Shown here one piece after another: positions 20,571 to 31,199 of a DNA stretch of 64,000 bases; position 1 is the stretch's first letter, and the number at the start of each line of letters is the position of its first letter. The notes below the pieces were generated by a model. The model ran no database searches. It worked only from the letters and a program-made list of their open reading frames with translations, and was not told the DNA's origin. A program made the position numbers and the translations under genes. Origin of the DNA: Tolypeutes matacus (Eukaryota; Chordata; Mammalia; Cingulata; Chlamyphoridae); contig JAKSZT010053881.1 of assembly GCA_026826555.1 (NCBI GenBank), positions 9,981,485-10,045,484 of the forward strand, written 5' to 3'.

Positions 20571-21340
20571 TGGTACCAAGATCAGACATATTTCTCTCCG
20601 GGATCCTAAAAAGCAGTTATTGAAATCAGGAAGTGTTAGTCTTTCAACTCTGTTCTCTTTCCAGATGTTTTTGGCCATTTGGGGTCCCTTGCCCTTCCAT
20701 ATGAATTTGATGATTAGCTTTTTCATTTCTGCAAAAAGGCTATTGGAGGCAAGTGGATGTGGCTCAACCAGTTGGGCGCCCCCCTACCACATGGGAGGTC
20801 CGGGTTCAGTCCTGGTGCCTCCTAAAAAAGAAGATAAGCTAGACGCATCCCCACCCCCACCGCCTCCCTGCAACGAGCTAGACACCGCCCGGGCCGCAAG
20901 CAGATGCCCCAAGCCAGCAGACACCGCAGCCCATGGGGAGTGGATGTGGTTCAGGCCGTTGGGCACTCACCTCTCACGTGGGAGGTCCTGGATTTGGTTC
21001 CCAGTGCCTCCTGGAGACTGTGAGCAGACCGAGGAGAGAGGGGGGGGGGGGGGGGGGCTGTTAAAGTAAATAAATAAATTTTTTGGGAAAAAAAAGGCTA
21101 TTGGAATTTTGATTGGGGTTGCATAAAATCTGTAAATCGCTTTGGGTAGTATTGACATCTTAACAATATTAAGTCTTCCAGTTCATGAGCATAGAATATT
21201 TTTCCTCTTATTTATGTCTTTAATTTTGTTCAGTTATGATTTGTAGTTTTCTGTGTACAAGTCCTTTACACCCTTGATTAAATTTATTCTTAGATATTTT
21301 ACTCTGTTAGTTACTCTAAAAAGTAGCTGTTAAGTGATAG
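20570..21340 (-). mobile_element. Old L1 ORF2 fragment, antisense, interrupted by a dimeric SINE
   Basis: On the plus strand the sequence reads as reversed L1 ORF2 ('gattagctttttcatttctgcaaaaaggc' continuing after the SINE into 'aatcgctttgggtagtattgac'). The same region recurs in the larger L1 at about 45830-46100. The reading frames are broken. Confidence 0.8.
20748..21090 (+). mobile_element. Dimeric tRNA-derived SINE (DAS-related), inserted in L1
   Basis: There are two tRNA-like heads, at 20750-20822 (GGATGTGGCTCAACCAG) and 20938-21012 (GTGGATGTGGTTCAGGCC), joined by a GC-rich linker with a repeated 'agctagac' and 'gcagac' pattern. A long G-run (21038-21057) and a TAAATAAATAAA tail follow. 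The target-site duplication AAAAAGGCTATTGGA is perfect (20733-20747 and 21091-21105). Confidence 0.9.
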
Positions 21341-21403
21341 AAATGAATAGTGTTCTCTGACATCCTTGAAATAGATGCAACAAACAATTGTTGCTCTTAA
21401 TGT

Positions 21404-21543
21404 GTGTGTGTGTGTGTGTGTATATATACATATATATAGTGTGTATATACATATATATATATTACTGGAAGGTCCCAGGGATCGAACCTAGGTCCCTCCA
21501 TATGGGAGACGGACGCCCAACTGTTTGAGCCACATCCGTTCCC
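21404..21543 (-). mobile_element. tRNA-derived SINE, minus strand, tail turned into TG/TA microsatellite
   Basis: 21465-21540 is the reverse complement of the tRNA-like head (B-box reads GGGATCGAACC on plus). Its 3' side is a (TG)n(TA)n tract at 21401-21462 where an A tail would be. A short duplication CTTAATGT flanks the whole unit (21396-21403 and 21544-21551). Confidence 0.8.
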
Positions 21544-22438
21544 CTTAATGTATATATTGTTGACATCACACCAAAATGCCATCTGGTAAATACTATACTT
21601 TGGGAAACTATGGAGCTGTCTTTCCAGGTACCAGCTGTCTACTGATCTGGTTTAATCCACGGATATGTTTCAGACCAGACTGTCTGATAAAGTACATAAG
21701 CTTATGTATGCTCTAAATAATTCTCCCTGAAAATTGCTTTTCCTACTGAGTTTTTAATAAATATTGGGTGACACGATAAGATTATACTCCCAGCTAAATC
21801 CAGGAATGTAACTATTCTGTGTTGTCTAAATGCACACCCATATGTCTTAACAGAGAATTCTAGGGTAGAGTTTGAGCAATTGTGAAAGCAGAGGTAGCTA
21901 AGATTTTCTCACCTACAAAGGAAAACCAAAATCAGGGGTAAGCTTTTTCTCAGAAAATTGTTTTGAATCTCCATAGCACACAAAGGAGAGCCCAAAACAT
22001 CACCTCTCTAGAACATGATCAAAATAATCTTTTTTCCAACTTTGTATCATAAGAATTTTTCTTTAAACAGAAAAGTATAAAGATTAGTACAATGGACATC
22101 CAAACAATGCCACCTAGATTCAACAACAACATAATCTTAATATTAAAAAAAAAAAACACTTTTTAATGTTAACATCAAAATAAAATCTCACTAAAGGATC
22201 CCTAGAATGCATAACTCTGAGTAGCGCAACTTCCTGTCATTCCCTTCAGGATATAGTATTTGTGGTGTTCACGCAGAGGTATTTAAACAAGGTAACTTGT
22301 ATAACATTGTTCCTTATAAACCACTCAAAAGCTGAGGAATAACTTCCAAATGTAAGTTTACTTTGCAAACGGACCTTTCTGACAGTGCGTAGCCAAGAGG
22401 ATTATCAGGAGCTCTGAGTTTGAGATAAGAGTCATCTT

Positions 22439-22668
22439 GGAGGTGGCTGTGGCTCAATTGGTTGGGCTCCCATTTACCATGTGGGAGGCCCCGGGTTCGA
22501 TTCCTGGTGAGGACAAGCCAGCCTGCGTGGCGCGGTGGGTTGACACAGAAAGATGACCCAACAAAGGGAGACAAGCAGACACAGAAAAACGCGCAGCAAA
22601 TGGACACAGAGAGCACAAGCAGCAAGGGGGGGGGGGGGCGGATAAATAAAAATAAATCTTAAAAAAAA
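22439..22668 (+). mobile_element. DAS SINE, long subfamily
   Basis: The tRNA-like head (B-box GGGTTCGATTCC) is followed by a body with 'acacagaaa' and 'gcagacacag' motifs, a 14-base G-run and an AAATAAATC tail. The target-site duplication AAGAGTCATCTT/AAGAATCATCTT (22427-22438 and 22669-22680) has one mismatch. The body is longer than in the 16947 copy, so this is a distinct, probably older subfamily. Confidence 0.9.
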
Positions 22669-22999
22669 AAGAATCATCTTATTCACATATAGAATAGTGT
22701 TCGCCTTGCTGTTTTCTACAACAGAAAGGAGTTGTCCAGCTCATCTAAAAGAACTTTCCTATTGCTCTTGTTCTTATAGGTTTAACGGACAAAGTGTATC
22801 TGTATGGAACTTGTGCAGTACCATAGCCAATTTCTGCCAACAGACCTAAAGGCCGAGCAAGTTCAAAGCAATAAAGAGTATAACATTAATGTATAATAGA
22901 CAAGCCACGTCTAAAGTCTGCCTAACCCTATTGTAAAAATATTAGCCTGAAAAATCCAGGCTTGCAATTTGTCAATCAGGTTCTAATCACTAATTCTTA

Positions 23000-23215
23000 T
23001 TGGTTGCTGACTACAAAATAGGTATCATGCCAAGTTCTTTTCACATGTCGTCTCATTGAATACAACAGCCTGGCGATGCAGTCAATGCTAGTATTAGTCC
23101 TCATTTTATAATAGAGGAAACTAATACTTAGAGAGGTAGTTTCCCTGAGGTCACAGAACTATTTAATGGGATTCAAATCTACTTGTATTTGACATTAAAA
23201 CCCATACCTTTAATG
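23000..23215 (+). repeat. MIR relic
   Basis: The sequence carries the MIR 3' pattern 'tcctcattttataatagaggaaact' followed by 'gaggtcacagaact'. It is old and diverged. Confidence 0.65.
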
Positions 23216-23419
23216 CTTTAGGCTGTGCTGACCCCTATAGCGAGCCGACACACTGGACGGTCCCGTGAACAGGCTGGCTTTGGTGGAGATAAGTGCTGCG
23301 CTGGCTTCTGCCAGGCATGATCATGCCTGTAGAGGGAACAAGTCAGCAATACCTCTTGTTTATAAGGACCAGAGCTTGTAACTCACAGCAGTTCATAAAC
23401 AGTTCTTAGAAATGAAGTC

Positions 23420-24060
23420 TTGGGTGCTTTATTTTCTTATACAAGCTTTTAGTGAGTTATAATTTACATATATACTGGAAAAGTGCATAAATCTTAAGAG
23501 CACAGCTTGGTTAATTTTTACAATGGTATATTCCCAAGTCAAGATATAGAATGTTTCCAGCAACCTGGATCCTTTATTGAACTTCACATTTTTAAATCAG
23601 TTGCTTGAAGTGGGAGACCATTACTGAGTTCTGGTTAGAAATTGGCTTGGGAGCTACAAAAATTGGGGCCATTGACCATGGTTTGTAGAGTTAGGTAAAG
23701 TGAGCCTCTCATGAGTCAGCTCACATCTCGGATGCCACTCCACAGTCTTGCCTTGAAGACTGTCATATTGCCAAATCTGATGGCCTGACTCAGGTCCTCC
23801 TGAGTTCATAGCAAAGGAGGTTCATTTTTTGTTTTGTTTACATGGGAAAATATCAAACATACATAAAGAGAAGAGTGAAAAGCACCCCATGTGCCCATCA
23901 CTTAGCTTCAGCAGTGAAATTCCAGCCATACCGGTTTTATTTATATCCATGCCTCCCCACTGTCCCCTTTCCCCAGATTATTCTGAAGTAAATCCCAAGC
24001 ATCATATTATGTCATCTTGAAATATTTCAAGATGTCTCTATAAAGAATAAGGGCTTTTTT
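23420..24060. repeat. Old L1 3' region fragments
   Basis: The sequence resembles mammalian L1 3' UTR ('gtgagttataatttacat', 'cagattattctgaagtaaatcc'). A related stretch, sharing 'gattattttgaagtaaattcc', is at 38760-38930. No frame is retained. Confidence 0.5.
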
Positions 24061-24666
24061 TTATCAAGAGCTTTTCAGGCAAAGAAAAGTTACAGAGAAT
24101 CTTTACATTTATATGGTCCAGGTGGCCATTCCAGATTTTGGTGTTTCATCATTAACCCTACTAAAGTGAAATGCCCACCTAGCATCCTTGACAAATCATG
24201 TACTAAGAAGGTGATACCCTCATTTGCAGTGAAAACTGGCTAGGAGTTTTCTATATCCAAAGCAGAGTTTATTTAAAATTCAGCTAATGACAAATTGCCA
24301 GCTCTTTAGAAAACTCTCAGTCACCTCACTCTTCTCAGTGCCCTGACCTTCCCAATCTAATCTCTAGGCATGGTGGGCCTAGGACAGGGATGCTCTTGTT
24401 AAACCAGAGAAAAGATAACTCTGAATGTAATCCAGAGTGTTCATTCTAAGGATGGTAAGATGTATAATAGCATAATAATACATGTTATAACTATAATCTA
24501 TGAAGCTAACTCTCAGATCCCCGAAATGTATCAATACCAAAGTTTCTATTTGTAACAAATATAAATTTTAAGTTTGAATTCGCTTATCTGTTTCCAAAAG
24601 TATGTTCTATAAGGAAAATTAACATTCTTTTAATTACTAATGGGAGTGTTAATTTGTGAAGGGTAA

Positions 24667-25118
24667 TGTGATGGTTAGGCTAATGTGTCAACTTGGCCAG
24701 GTAATTGTGTCCAGGTGTTTGGTCCAGCAAGCACTGGGCTAATTGTAATACAAGAGCATTTATGGACTTCGATCACCAGTGAGTTTACTGTGTGGATGGC
24801 TGATTACATCTGCATCAATCAGGGAGATTGCACCATCAATGGGTGACGCTTTTATCCAATCAGTTGAATGTCTTAAAAGGGGAAGTGATTTCAACATTCA
24901 GGGAGTATTTCCCAGCTCGTCGTTGGACAGCCAACTTCTCCCAGAAACTCATCAAGGACCTTTCATGGGACTTTCATCTGAGCCCCTGGTTTGCAGCCTG
25001 CCTGCGGAACCTGGACTTGTGCATCCCCACGGTTGCGTGAGAGGCTCTTTTAAAATCTCATATTATTGACAGATATCTCCTGTTGATTCTGTTTCCCGAG
25101 AGAACCCTGACTAATACA
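24667..25118 (+). mobile_element. Solo LTR (ERV/MaLR-like)
   Basis: The unit is 452 bp, starts TGTGATGGTTAG and ends CTAATACA, and is flanked by a 5-bp duplication GGTAA (24662-24666 and 25119-25123). The 3' end (AGAACCCTGACTAATACA) is typical of an LTR family common in mammals whose name I cannot fix. There is no internal retroviral region beside it. Confidence 0.72.
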
Positions 25119-25419
25119 GGTAACTTTGCACTATGTATCAGAAAAAGTATCAGAGGACATATATCCTCTGACCTAGGAATTCCAGTTTGGGGACTATATC
25201 ATAAGAAAATAAAGATGTGTGTTGCAGTTTACTTCAAAAAGTTTCACAACAATAATGGGAAACAAATGTCCAACGCGAGAACATTGGTTAAATAAATTAA
25301 AGCATGTTCATATGATGTACTACTACTGTGCAGCCATTAAAATACACAAAGATAAATTTAAAAATCAGATTACATAAGAATGTGTACATATATTCTCAAT
25401 TCTGTTAATAAATAAGAAA

Positions 25420-25819
25420 ACAGGAGATAAAAGACAGGGAAACTTTAGTACTAATCCAGAAGCACCAACATCTCATTAATAGCCTGAGAGAGGAAATTAT
25501 CAAAGAAATAAGAAAACTGTTTCCAAAACTAAATGGCATTAGTCTCCATGTTGAAAGGATCAAGAGAGGACCCAGAGCAATGAAGGAAAAACTCCCCATA
25601 TCAAGGGACATCATCATGAAATTTCATAACCCACCAAATACTGGCAGACACCTGGCAGTCATTGCCATAGTGCCCAAATTATCAGTGAAGTAAAATAAAA
25701 ACATTTTCAGCCTAGCAACATCTCCCGCAATTTAAATCCCATGCATCCTTGGGAACCAACTGGGCAATGTGGAGGAATTAAGCTACAAGGGCAACTCTAG
25801 AGAAAGGCATCAGATTCGG
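25420..25819 (+). mobile_element. Old L1/HAL1 ORF1 fragment
   Basis: The sequence resembles the L1 ORF1 region ('aactgtttccaaaactaaatgg', 'gacatcatcatgaaatttcataa'). The frame is broken. The LTR at 25820-26281 interrupts it. Confidence 0.55.
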
Positions 25820-26281
25820 TGTCATGGGTTGAATTGTATCCCCCCAAAAGATAGGTTCAAGTTCAAGCCCCCAGGACCTCAGACTGTGACCTTCTTAAGG
25901 ACCAGGGTTGTTGCAGGTGGACATACAGTTTAGATGAGGTCATACTGGAGCAGGGTGTGACCTTAATCCAATATGACTGATGTCCTAAGCAGAAGGGAAG
26001 AGATATAGAGACTGAGAAACACGGGAAGAGGCCACATGAAGATAGAGGTGGATGTGAGTTATGCAGCCATGACCTGTGGAACACCAAGGATTGCCAGCCA
26101 TCACCAGAAGCTAAGAAGAGGCAAGGAAGGATTCTTCCCTAAAGCCTTCAGAGAGAACACGGCCCTGCTGACACCATAATTTCAGACTTCTGGCCTCCAG
26201 AACTCCGAGAGAATATGTTTCTGTTGTTTAAAGCCACCAAGTTTGTGGTAATTTGTTATGGCAGGCCTAGAAAACAACACA
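25820..26281 (+). mobile_element. Solo LTR, ERVL-MaLR (MLT1-like)
   Basis: It starts TGTCATGGGTTGAATTGTATCC, the hallmark MLT1/MST start, and continues with 'gtgaccttaatccaatatgactg'. It ends AACAACACA. The 5-bp flanks are TTCGG (25815-25819) and TTCAG (26282-26286), one mismatch. It is an old solo LTR of 462 bp with no internal sequence. Confidence 0.85.
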
Positions 26282-26565
26282 TTCAGGAAGAGGGATACAA
26301 CATAGGAGTAAGGTGAAGGAAGTTCCCGGGATGATGGCAAGGGGAAGAAATCTGGGTAGCAGGTCCAGAGACCAACCAGTCTAGAGTGGAGCAGGAAGAT
26401 GGAACTGAGATTAACTTTGGAAAATTGTGTTGAGAGCTAGTGGAGGATGTGAAAAGAAAGCTAAATAAATACAAAGTGAAAATGATTGGTAACTCCAGGA
26501 AAAATGTGTACAAGACATGCAATTGTTGACGAGGGTGGGATACATTGGAGTGCAGAACACTCCAA

Positions 26566-26995
26566 TAAATTATTTATTTACTTTATCCATATTAACCCTC
26601 CCCTTCCCCATTTGCTATTTTGTGTCCATTCGCTGGGCAATTCTCTGTGTCTGTTTCCTGCCATTTCTTCTCATCCCCCTCCTCCAGTCTTCACCAGGAT
26701 TGGAACCTGGAGACCTCCAATGTAGGAGAGAGGTGTTCTGCCGCCTGCGCCACCTCCGTTCCTGGTTTTTGGTGCTTTCAGAGCATCTCTTCTTGTCTCT
26801 CCCCTGCGTCTCCTGTTACATCATCATCTTGCTGAATGGCTCCCGGGGCTTGGCGGCTCACCAGCACACAGAGCCTGGCAGCCCATGCGCCTTCTATTTA
26901 TATTTTTTTATTTTCTCCGGAGGTCCTGGGGATCGAACCCAGGTCCCTCCATATGGCAGACGGATGCCCAACCATTTGAGCCACATCCGCACCCC
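26566..26995 (-). mobile_element. Dimeric tRNA-derived SINE, minus strand
   Basis: Two reversed tRNA-like heads are present, at about 26694-26760 (GGATTGGAACCTGG) and about 26922-26995 (GGGATCGAACCCAGG), separated by a linker with 'cttgctgaatggctcccggggctt'. The AT-rich tail is at 26566-26592. The composite design matches the elements at 56082 and 63306. Target-site duplication is not clear. Confidence 0.8.
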
Positions 26996-27349
26996 AAAAC
27001 TTTATGATTTTGAAGCCAAAAATTAACCTATTTTGGAACTGCCACACTTCCTCACTTCTTAAGTAACTTTTGAGTTATGTGTTCAGTTACTTGCAGTTGA
27101 AAGCATCCAAACACATCCTGATCACATTTCAGAGGTGGAATAGACTAAATAAGTTGTGCCTAGAACTTGGAGTTGATGAACTCTTACAATGCAATAACAA
27201 CAAAACAAAACAAAAACAATTTTTAAAAAATGGGCGAAGGATTTGAACAGACATTTCTCCAAAGAAGATATAGAAATGACCAAAAAGCACACAAAAATAT
27301 GCTCAACATCGTTAGTCATTGGGGAAATGCAAATCAAAACCAAAATGAG

Positions 27350-27439
27350 GGGAGCAGATGTAGCTCAGGTGGTTGAGTGCCTGCCTCCCAAATATGAGGT
27401 CCCGGGTTCCATCCCTGTACCTCCTAAAAAACAACTCCC
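27350..27439 (+). mobile_element. Short tRNA-derived SINE monomer
   Basis: A 90-bp tRNA-like unit (GGGAGCAGATGTAGCTCAGG, B-box GGGTTCCATCCC, CCTCCTAAAAAAC) sits inside the L1. The duplication is ACCAAAATGAG/ACCACAATGAG (27339-27349 and 27440-27450). This tRNA-only form may represent the ancestral monomer. Confidence 0.85.
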
Positions 27440-27739
27440 ACCACAATGAGATACCACTTCCTACTCAATAGGATTGTTAAAAAAAAAAAAAAAAAAAAAA
27501 GCAATAATAAGTGTTAAAAAAAATGATGAGGATGTGTTGAAATTGGAACCCTCATACATTGGTGGGATTGTAAAATGGTGAAGCCACTTTGCAAATGTTT
27601 GGCAGTTCCTCAAAATGTTAAATATAGAGTTACCATTTAATACAGTAATTCCATTTCTAGGTATATACCCAAGAGAAGTGAAAAGCTATGCCCACACAAA
27701 AATACAAATGTTCATTCCTCATAATAATCAAGAAATGGT

Positions 27740-27921
27740 GGGAAGCGGCTGTGGCTCAATCAGTAGGGCTCCCGTTTACCATATGGGAGGCCCCGGGTTC
27801 GGTTCCCGGGGCCTCCTGGTGAAGGCAGGCCTGCCCGCAGGGCGTGGTTGGCTGACCCAGGGAGCGCAGGCAGCAAGGGGGGGATAAATGAATAAATAAA
27901 TAAAATCTTTAAAAAAAAAAA
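27740..27921 (+). mobile_element. DAS SINE, full length, nested in L1
   Basis: It is nearly identical in design to the copy at 16947, with intact A- and B-boxes and the GGGGGGGATAAATGAATAAATAAATAAAATC tail. The short duplication AAATGGT flanks it (27733-27739 and 27922-27928). It is a young copy. Confidence 0.9.
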
Positions 27922-28392
27922 AAATGGTAACAACCCAAATGTCCATCAACTGATGAATGGGTAAATAAAAGGTAGTACATCCATACAATGGAATATTATT
28001 CAGGAATAAAAAGGTATGAAGTACTGATCCATGCTACAACATGGATGAACCTAAAAAAATTATGCTAGAGGAAAAAAGCCACACACAAAAGGTCACATAT
28101 TGTAATGATACCATTTATATGATATACGCAGAGTCGGCAAATCCATGGAAACTGAAAGTAGATTTGTAGCTGCCAGGGGCTGGTGGAGGAAAATGGCAGT
28201 GACTGCTAATGGGTGTGGGGTTTCTTTTTTTCAGGTGATGAAACCATTCTTAAATTAGTAGTGATGGCTGCAGAACTCTGTGAATATATTAAAAACCACT
28301 GAATTGTACTCTTTAAAAGGGTGAATGAATGGAATGTAAATTATATTGCTATAAAGCTATTTAAAAACGCACTTAGAATAGTTGTTGGCACA

Positions 28393-28495
28393 TGGGGGTC
28401 GGATGTGGCTCAACTGGTTGGGCGCTAGTCTCCCATATGGAGGGACCCAGGTTCGATCCCCGGGACCTCCCGGTTAAAAAAAAAAAAAAAAAAAA
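28393..28495 (+). mobile_element. tRNA-derived SINE monomer with A tail
   Basis: The head GGATGTGGCTCAACTGG and an intact B-box GGTTCGATCCC are followed by 'gggacctcccggtt' and an A tail. The duplication AGAATAGTTGTTGGCACA/AGAATATTTGTTGGCACA (28375-28392 and 28496-28513) has one mismatch. Confidence 0.92.
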
Positions 28496-28666
28496 AGAAT
28501 ATTTGTTGGCACAGAGTAAATACTGTTTCCAAATACTCTCTGCCCCTCTCTGGGTGCTAGTCATGTGACTTAACTTTAGTCAATGAAATGTGATGAGAGG
28601 TGGTGGTTTATCACTTGCTGGCAGAAGCTCTGAGAGCCAGCACATGGTTCACCATGTCCCTTTTCT

Positions 28667-28816
28667 TTTCTTTTTTTTTTTTTTTAAAGATTTTATTCAT
28701 TTATTCATTTATCCCCCCCTTGCTGCTTGTGCTCGCTGGGTCAGCTAACCACGCCGTGTGGGCGGGCTTGCCTTCACCAGGAGGCCCCGGGAACCGAACC
28801 CGGGGCCTCCCATATG
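28667..28816 (-). mobile_element. 3' half of a DAS SINE (one side of an inversion)
   Basis: Reversed tail (poly-T, ATTCATTTATTCATTTATCC), body and B-box end abruptly inside the palindrome CCATATGG. The missing 5' half lies at 29119-29166 on the opposite strand. The flank CATGTCCCTTTTCT (28653-28666) is the exact reverse complement of the flank before the other half. Confidence 0.93.
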
Positions 28817-29118
28817 GTCACTCAGTAAATATTTATTGATTTGAATGTTCCATCTCCTGCCTTAACTTCTCATCTGGGCTATATTTCTACTGTCTACATG
28901 GTATTTCCACTTAAGTGTGGATTATGCTGTGATTAAAAAAAAAAAACTAAACTAAAACTAAAATTTCAATGGCTTACATCATTTCTCACCCATGCTATAT
29001 GTCATCAAAAGTTTGCTGCTGGTCCACTCCACATTGTTTTTACTCCAGGACCCAGCCTGATAAAGTCATCTCTATTTTGAACATTGCTGATTGTCATGAC
29101 AGAGAGAAAAGGGACATG

Positions 29119-29166
29119 GGGAAGCGGCTGTGGCTCAATCAGTAGGGCTCCCGTTTACCATATGGG
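29119..29166 (+). mobile_element. 5' half of the same DAS SINE, inverted
   Basis: Only the A-box half is present (GGGAAGCGGCTGTGGCTCAA through ACCATATGGG); it then stops with no body or tail. Its flank AGAAAAGGGACATG (29105-29118) is the reverse complement of the flank at 28653-28666. 3'-truncated SINEs are not expected from retrotransposition, so this half was separated by rearrangement. Confidence 0.93.
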
Positions 29167-30758
29167 GATTCAGAGATTCGATGCACAATCTTTTTCAAGG
29201 AAGTCAGCTAGCAGTACTAGCTAATATTGAGTACTTACCGTGTGCCAACTCCTTTCTGGACCCTGGCACATACATTGTCTCCAGTCTCTCCAAATGGGAC
29301 CAAAAAAAAAAAAGCAGTTTGGTGATGAACAAGACGCTTTCTCCAATTTTGACCCACAAATAAGCAATTCTATTTTAGAGAAATTAGTGAAGCAAATGGA
29401 AGGCTGTGGGATCCATTTAAAATAGCTACAGAGTGCCAAGGGCTGCGTGCCAGACCAAATAACACACCTTCCCACACACCCCATTTAGGCCTGTGATTAC
29501 TTAAATCCCAGCACTGGCCCAGGAGCTGTCCGCCAGCCACATCCCTCCACAGAAAGCACGACTGAAAGGCAGTTTGCCACACAAGGGTAGAGCTTTTGAA
29601 TTGATTCAAAATCAATTTGAATTAAGAGTTTACTGGGGGTTGGGAGGAGAGGGGGATTGCATGATTTCCTTTATATTTACTAATTTATGCTTAACACCAC
29701 GACTCTCCACTGTTTGCTTTTCCGCCTCCTCCCCTGGCAATAGCTTGGCTGGCTAGGGGCGTGGGGGACAAGTTTGGAGAGGTGGATGGGATGCAGCTCA
29801 GAGACTCTTTTACGCTGAGCAGCCTGAGCATGACCAGTAAGTGGTTTATCTGGCGGTAGGGAGGCTGCAGAGAAGAACAGGTTTTAAAACTCTGTGGATG
29901 GAGCATGATCAGTCCAATCCCTGCATTCCTCTGAAGGGCAGCTGGACGTTCAGACGTACAAAATGGAAGTGACAATGCAGAGCTGTGGGGACTAAGATGT
30001 CGTCTGCCCATGGAGAAGCTTCAGCCTGCTGAGGGTTAGGCAGGCCCACACACAGCTGTGCACGGAAGGCAGCAGTACAGCAAGCACCTAGGGGTGCCCC
30101 TGTGCCTGGCCGCTCTATGCAGTCTGTTGTGGGGGACTGAACGCAATGGCTGTCTGTCCCACCCCCGAAGCAGAGTCAGGGAACAGTTAGGAGCGCCCAG
30201 GTGCATCTCAACTGCCACAGCATCTCTCCGCCCTGGAGTCTCTCATGTGTACAGTATGTATTTCCTTTATATATATATATATATATAAATCAGAGAAACA
30301 TCTCTAAAGCCAACTAGTTTCTTTCCACTTGGCCTTGCTCTCCCCTGTGATAGCACAGACTCAGAGAAGACCCTTTGCAGATTCTGCAAAAGTGGCCAGC
30401 CCTGAGTGACAAAGGGGTGAGGACACAGAAGCTTTCTGATCTTACCGCGGACACAGTAGCTGCTTCCTTCTAGAGTCAATTCTGGAGTGTTTTAAAATGT
30501 TCTCTGGGCCTGAAATGCCACCCACTGGTTTAAGGTGTTTCATTTCCAGACCTCCTTTATAAAATCTAGAGATCAGGAGACATTAGCACTTACATAAGGG
30601 TTGTTCATCCAGAGAGAAGGGGGCATGCACAGATTCGTGACAGGGATGGTGGGCCCGCCCTGGTACACAAGGTGGGGGGAGCACAAAGAGCCCCCTCCAA
30701 GGGAGGTGTAATCTCAACTCCCATGGTATTGCATCTGTCCTCCTGTATCTCATCCCTT
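29167..30758. other. Intergenic DNA, mostly unclassified
   Basis: No gene is visible. There is a (TA)n tract at 30271-30287, otherwise moderately GC-rich unique-looking sequence. The short open frames are not coding-like. Confidence 0.35.
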
Positions 30759-30993
30759 TTTTTTTTAAAGACTCATTTTTATTTAATTTATCCCCCCTTG
30801 GTGCTTGTGCTTGCTGTGTCCATTTGCTTTGTGTTTTTCTGTCTGCTTGTCTCCCTTAGTTGCGTCATCTTGCTACGCCAGCTGACCGCACCGCGCGGGC
30901 TGGCTTGCCTTCACCAGGAGGCCCCAGGAGCGAAACCCGGGGCCACCCATATGGTAAATGGGAGCCCAACCAATTGAGCCAAAGCCACTTCCT
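30759..30993 (-). mobile_element. DAS SINE, long subfamily, minus strand
   Basis: The reversed tail, a body with 'tgtccatttgctttgtg' and 'tctgcttgtctccc', B-box and A-box match the 22439 subfamily. The duplication TCATCCCTT is perfect (30750-30758 and 30994-31002). Confidence 0.9.
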
Positions 30994-31199
30994 TCATCCC
31001 TTCTTTTGGTTCATCTTTGTCTCCCCAAGAGTTCCTGAACGATGTCTTGTGCCAAAGCAGTATTCAATAATTAGAGGACCATGAAGCTAGGCTAGCTGCA
31101 TTTGAATTCTGGGTTTTCCATTGACAACTGGACTTCACAGACTATTTCTTTGAGATGCTGTTTATACCATTTTAAAAAAGGAATTAAAACCCTTTAAGT

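Larger units (their letters stand above)
27190..28366 (+). mobile_element. Old L1 3' end, sense, with two nested SINEs
   Basis: The L1 ORF2 C-terminal region and 3' UTR are recognisable ('tgggcgaaggatttgaacagacatttctcc', then 'acaacccaaatgtccatcaactg' and 'acaatggaatattattcagg'). It carries SINEs at 27350-27439 and 27740-27921. The frames are broken. Confidence 0.88.
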
